Under the pieces are notes generated by a model. It searched no databases and was not told where the DNA came from. It was given only the letters and a program-made list of their open reading frames with translations. Both the position numbers and the translations under genes were made by a program. A stretch of DNA of 8,274 nt from Betaproteobacteria bacterium (GTDB taxonomy: Bacteria > Pseudomonadota > Gammaproteobacteria > Burkholderiales > Burkholderiaceae): NCBI GenBank assembly GCA_015654605.1, contig JAATGO010000010.1, positions 1 through 8,274 of the forward strand, in the 5' to 3' direction. Position 1 is the first letter of the stretch. The number at the start of each line of letters is the position of its first letter. Below are positions 6,950 to 8,274 of the stretch, piece after piece.

Positions 6950-7100
6950 AATGTTGCGCTGTGTATTCATGGTGATATGTACTAATTGCACCATGTATTA
7001 CTTCATGCATAAGACTTAGCATAATAAAATTTCACACAAGAAGACATCGCACAAATAAGACATCACACAATAAAACTTACATCAGAGGAAGCGCAACATT
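6950..7100. mobile_element. Candidate 151-bp MITE-like element with 11-bp terminal inverted repeats and flanking 6-bp direct repeats
   Basis: The left end AATGTTGCGCT (6950-6960) and the right end AGCGCAACATT (7090-7100) are perfect reverse complements over 11 bp. Immediately outside both ends stands the same hexamer, TTGTGT (6944-6949 and 7101-7106), as expected of a target-site duplication. The interior has no coding potential, so any movement would need a transposase from elsewhere. I cannot assign it to an insertion-sequence family. A caution is that the complement of the hexamer, ACACAA, recurs in the interior tandem repeat, so the region is enriched for this motif and a chance duplication is somewhat more likely than for random sequence. 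Confidence 0.45.
7011..7071. repeat. Imperfect 15-bp tandem repeat, about four units
   Basis: Successive units are AAGACTTAGCATAAT (7011-7025), AAAATTTCACACAAG (7026-7040), AAGACATCGCACAAAT (7041-7056) and AAGACATCACACAAT (7057-7071). The last two differ by one substitution and one inserted base; the first two match the last at about 11 of 15 positions. It lies inside the candidate mobile element. TTCACACAA at 7031-7039 is also the exact inverted copy of TTGTGTGAA at 7101-7109. It may be a small minisatellite or a set of protein-binding sites. Confidence 0.55.
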
Positions 7101-7157
7101 TTGTGTGAACATCATCAAGCCATTACTCTTTACTTTTAAAACAAGGTGATAGCGTTT

Positions 7158-7820
7158 TTAGTCTGACTCATATTTGGGAGAGCGAGGTCCATACAAAATA
7201 CCATTTGGGCTTTCTGCATTTAATAAGCGTTGGCTAGTAATTGCTGCTATATCAAAACTGGCATCATTGAGATGGTTCATTACCTGCTTGAGAGCAGCTG
7301 AGACGAGCGTTCCTAGTAGACTTCCACCACTATTTTGATTTTCTGTGCTGGATGCGGTTGCTGAACCTTCCCATAGAAGAGCACCTGTTTTTAGATCAAG
7401 CAACTTTGCATCTGCACTTACTTCTGTTGTGCTATGAATCACCTTATAGGAGGAGCCATATTTTGTCACAGTAATATAGAGAGCGGTATCTGCACCAAAA
7501 ATACTGTGTAATTTTGCAGGAGACACTTGATGAATGTCGCCAGGGCTTGTTAAACCATTTTGTTTAAATGTTTCGTTGACCAGTGCCACTGGGAATACAT
7601 AATAACCAGATTCTGCCAATGGATAAGTAACTTGTGACAGCATACCGTAAGGGGCAAGAATTTCTGGTGAGTTGTTGAGCGGAGGTAGAACTAAAATAGA
7701 ACGCGGATGGCTTTGTTTGAATGCCGCATAGTCGTACGGTTTTTGTGTCGTTGCGCAGCCACTTGCCAGGATCGTTAACAGCAGGGTGGCAGCAATACCC
7801 TTGAAGGAAAATACATGCAT
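7158..7820 (-). CDS. DUF799 / GNA1162-like outer-membrane lipoprotein
   Basis: This 220-residue protein has a lipoprotein signal peptide ending in LASGC with the lipidated cysteine at residue 22; alanine at +2 favours sorting to the outer membrane. The mature part matches the DUF799 family (GNA1162 of Neisseria): RSILVLPPLNNSPEI (40-54), YPLAESGYYVFPVALVNETF (66-85), GADTALYITVTKYG and a LLDLKTGALLWEGSA strand pair (about 141-155). The fold is related to the TolB-like/CsgG nucleotide-free domain of envelope lipoproteins. Its start is 9 bases after the stop of the DUF4810 gene, with AAGAGA as a modest ribosome-binding site overlapping that stop. The family is nearly always next to CsgG and DUF4810 genes, as here, so the three probably form one outer-membrane assembly. 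The molecular function is not established. Confidence 0.87.
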   Translation of the reverse strand: MHVFSFKGIAATLLLTILASGCATTQKPYDYAAFKQSHPRSILVLPPLNNSPEILAPYGMLSQVTYPLAESGYYVFPVALVNETFKQNGLTSPGDIHQVSPAKLHSIFGADTALYITVTKYGSSYKVIHSTTEVSADAKLLDLKTGALLWEGSATASSTENQNSGGSLLGTLVSAALKQVMNHLNDASFDIAAITSQRLLNAESPNGILYGPRSPKYESD

Positions 7821-7829
7821 GATTGTCTC

Positions 7830-8189
7830 TTATCGTCTATATTTTTTTAGTAGCATATCCATATATGCAGCGGATTCTGGATAAAGTGTTTTTTCGGTTT
7901 CCAGTTCTTGTACAACTTGATCATCTTTGCCGATATCTGCATATAACATACCCAGATGGGCGTGATAACCAGGAGGTACCTGTTGTCCTTTTGAGCGTGC
8001 TTTTTGTATGTGTTCTTCGAGTGCAGTAATTTGTTCTGTGCTGTTATTTCCCTCTGATTTGAGGTGCGCATACACTTGTTGTTGGTAGTCTCCCCAACTA
8101 TATAGTTGCTTGGACTGTGTCATACAGCCAGTTAACATGAGTGCTCCTGTCAATAACAGAACACTAGATTTTCTGGATAATTTTTTCAT
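7830..8189 (-). CDS. DUF4810 small lipoprotein
   Basis: A 119-residue protein with a classical lipoprotein signal (MKKLSRKSSVLLLTGALMLTGC, cysteine at residue 22, lipobox LTGC). The mature chain begins with a short aromatic section typical of the family (LYSWGDYQQQVYAHLK) and then has two helical, TPR-like segments: TEQITALEEHIQKAR and PPGYHAHLGMLYADIGKDDQVVQELETEKTLYPES. The TPR-like part suggests a scaffold for binding its lipoprotein partners. It sits between a CsgG-family gene, 17 bases upstream, and the DUF799 gene, 9 bases downstream, on the same strand. This is the standard three-gene order for the family. The ribosome-binding site is weak, so translational coupling to the upstream gene is likely. 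Confidence 0.85.
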   Translation of the reverse strand: MKKLSRKSSVLLLTGALMLTGCMTQSKQLYSWGDYQQQVYAHLKSEGNNSTEQITALEEHIQKARSKGQQVPPGYHAHLGMLYADIGKDDQVVQELETEKTLYPESAAYMDMLLKKYRR

Positions 8190-8206
8190 TAATGGTAACT
8201 TGATTA

Positions 8207-8274
8207 TTATTGTGCGGAGGGTTTCCAGGTACCAGACGTAATACCGGCAACGAGATTATCGACAGCTTCACGAA
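8207..8274 (-). CDS. C-terminus of a CsgG-family outer-membrane lipoprotein (partial)
   Basis: Only the last 22 codons lie in the window. They read REAVDNLVAGITSGTWKPSAQ and end with TAA at 8207-8209. The phrase AVDNLVAGI is like the end of CsgG/curli-assembly domains, where a helix (AV-x-NLV-x-I) closes the protein. The call rests on this short match together with the DUF4810 and DUF799 genes downstream, which regularly follow a CsgG-family gene. The rest of the gene, and the promoter of this cluster, lie beyond the right edge. Confidence 0.65.
   Translation of the reverse strand, partial: REAVDNLVAGITSGTWKPSAQ

Larger units (their letters stand above)
6819..7157. other. Gene-free AT-rich stretch between convergent transcription units
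   Basis: No supported gene is present between the kinase stop and the 3' end of the minus-strand lipoprotein gene. The segment holds a weak hairpin (6876-6892), a candidate miniature mobile element (6950-7100) and, inside that, a short tandem repeat. No convincing intrinsic terminator with a GC-rich stem and a T tract is visible for either operon. Confidence 0.7.

Noticed and set aside
7101..7122. TGTGA half-site resembling a CRP/FNR box upstream of the convergent gap
   Set aside because: The second half is not a match and there is no gene start nearby for it to regulate.
7131..7157. AAAAC/GTTTT inverted arms downstream of the lipoprotein cluster as a terminator
   Set aside because: The stem is only 5 bp, AT-rich and with a loop of about ten bases, so it is unlikely to be a stable terminator.

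Overview
The window looks like chromosomal DNA of a moderate-GC proteobacterium, most likely a betaproteobacterium of the Burkholderiales. This rests on the TRAP-type acid transporter, the LacI regulator style and the CsgG/DUF4810/DUF799 lipoprotein trio; it is an inference from gene content, not a phylogenetic result.

Layout. Bases 1-391 (minus) hold the N-terminal part of a LacI-family regulator cut by the window edge. A 129-bp divergent control region follows (392-520), with a good sigma70-like promoter (428-456) and an inverted repeat (467-481) placed just downstream of it, as a repressor operator would be. Five co-directional genes then run from 521 to 6818: a TRAP substrate-binding protein, a fused TRAP permease (DctQM), a VOC-superfamily metalloenzyme-like protein, a RuBisCO-like protein (RLP), and a DUF1537 acid-sugar kinase. 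The last four bases of the RLP gene overlap the kinase gene (ATGA). A 339-bp gene-free stretch (6819-7157) follows. It contains a probable 151-bp miniature mobile element (6950-7100) with perfect 11-bp terminal inverted repeats, flanked on both sides by TTGTGT, and carrying 15-bp tandem repeats inside. The right end (7158-8274, minus) holds an outer-membrane lipoprotein cluster in the order CsgG-family C-terminus (partial), DUF4810 lipoprotein, DUF799/GNA1162-like lipoprotein.

How the genes work together (inference). An organic acid, probably a branched or oxo sugar acid, is captured in the periplasm by the SBP and brought in by the DctQM permease. The DUF1537 kinase phosphorylates it, and the RLP, which keeps the carbamylatable lysine and the metal-binding D/E pair of RuBisCO, decarboxylates or cleaves the phosphorylated 3-oxo acid. 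This matches the known 3-oxo-isoapionate kinase (OiaK) plus RLP (OiaX/OiaT) branch of D-apiose/D-apionate catabolism. The operon lacks the oxidoisomerase that normally makes 3-oxo-isoapionate, and it lacks tetrulose-phosphate isomerases. Instead it has a VOC protein. The candidate novel system is therefore this TRAP-VOC-RLP-kinase pathway, in which the VOC protein may supply an isomerase or epimerase step on a substrate not yet assigned.
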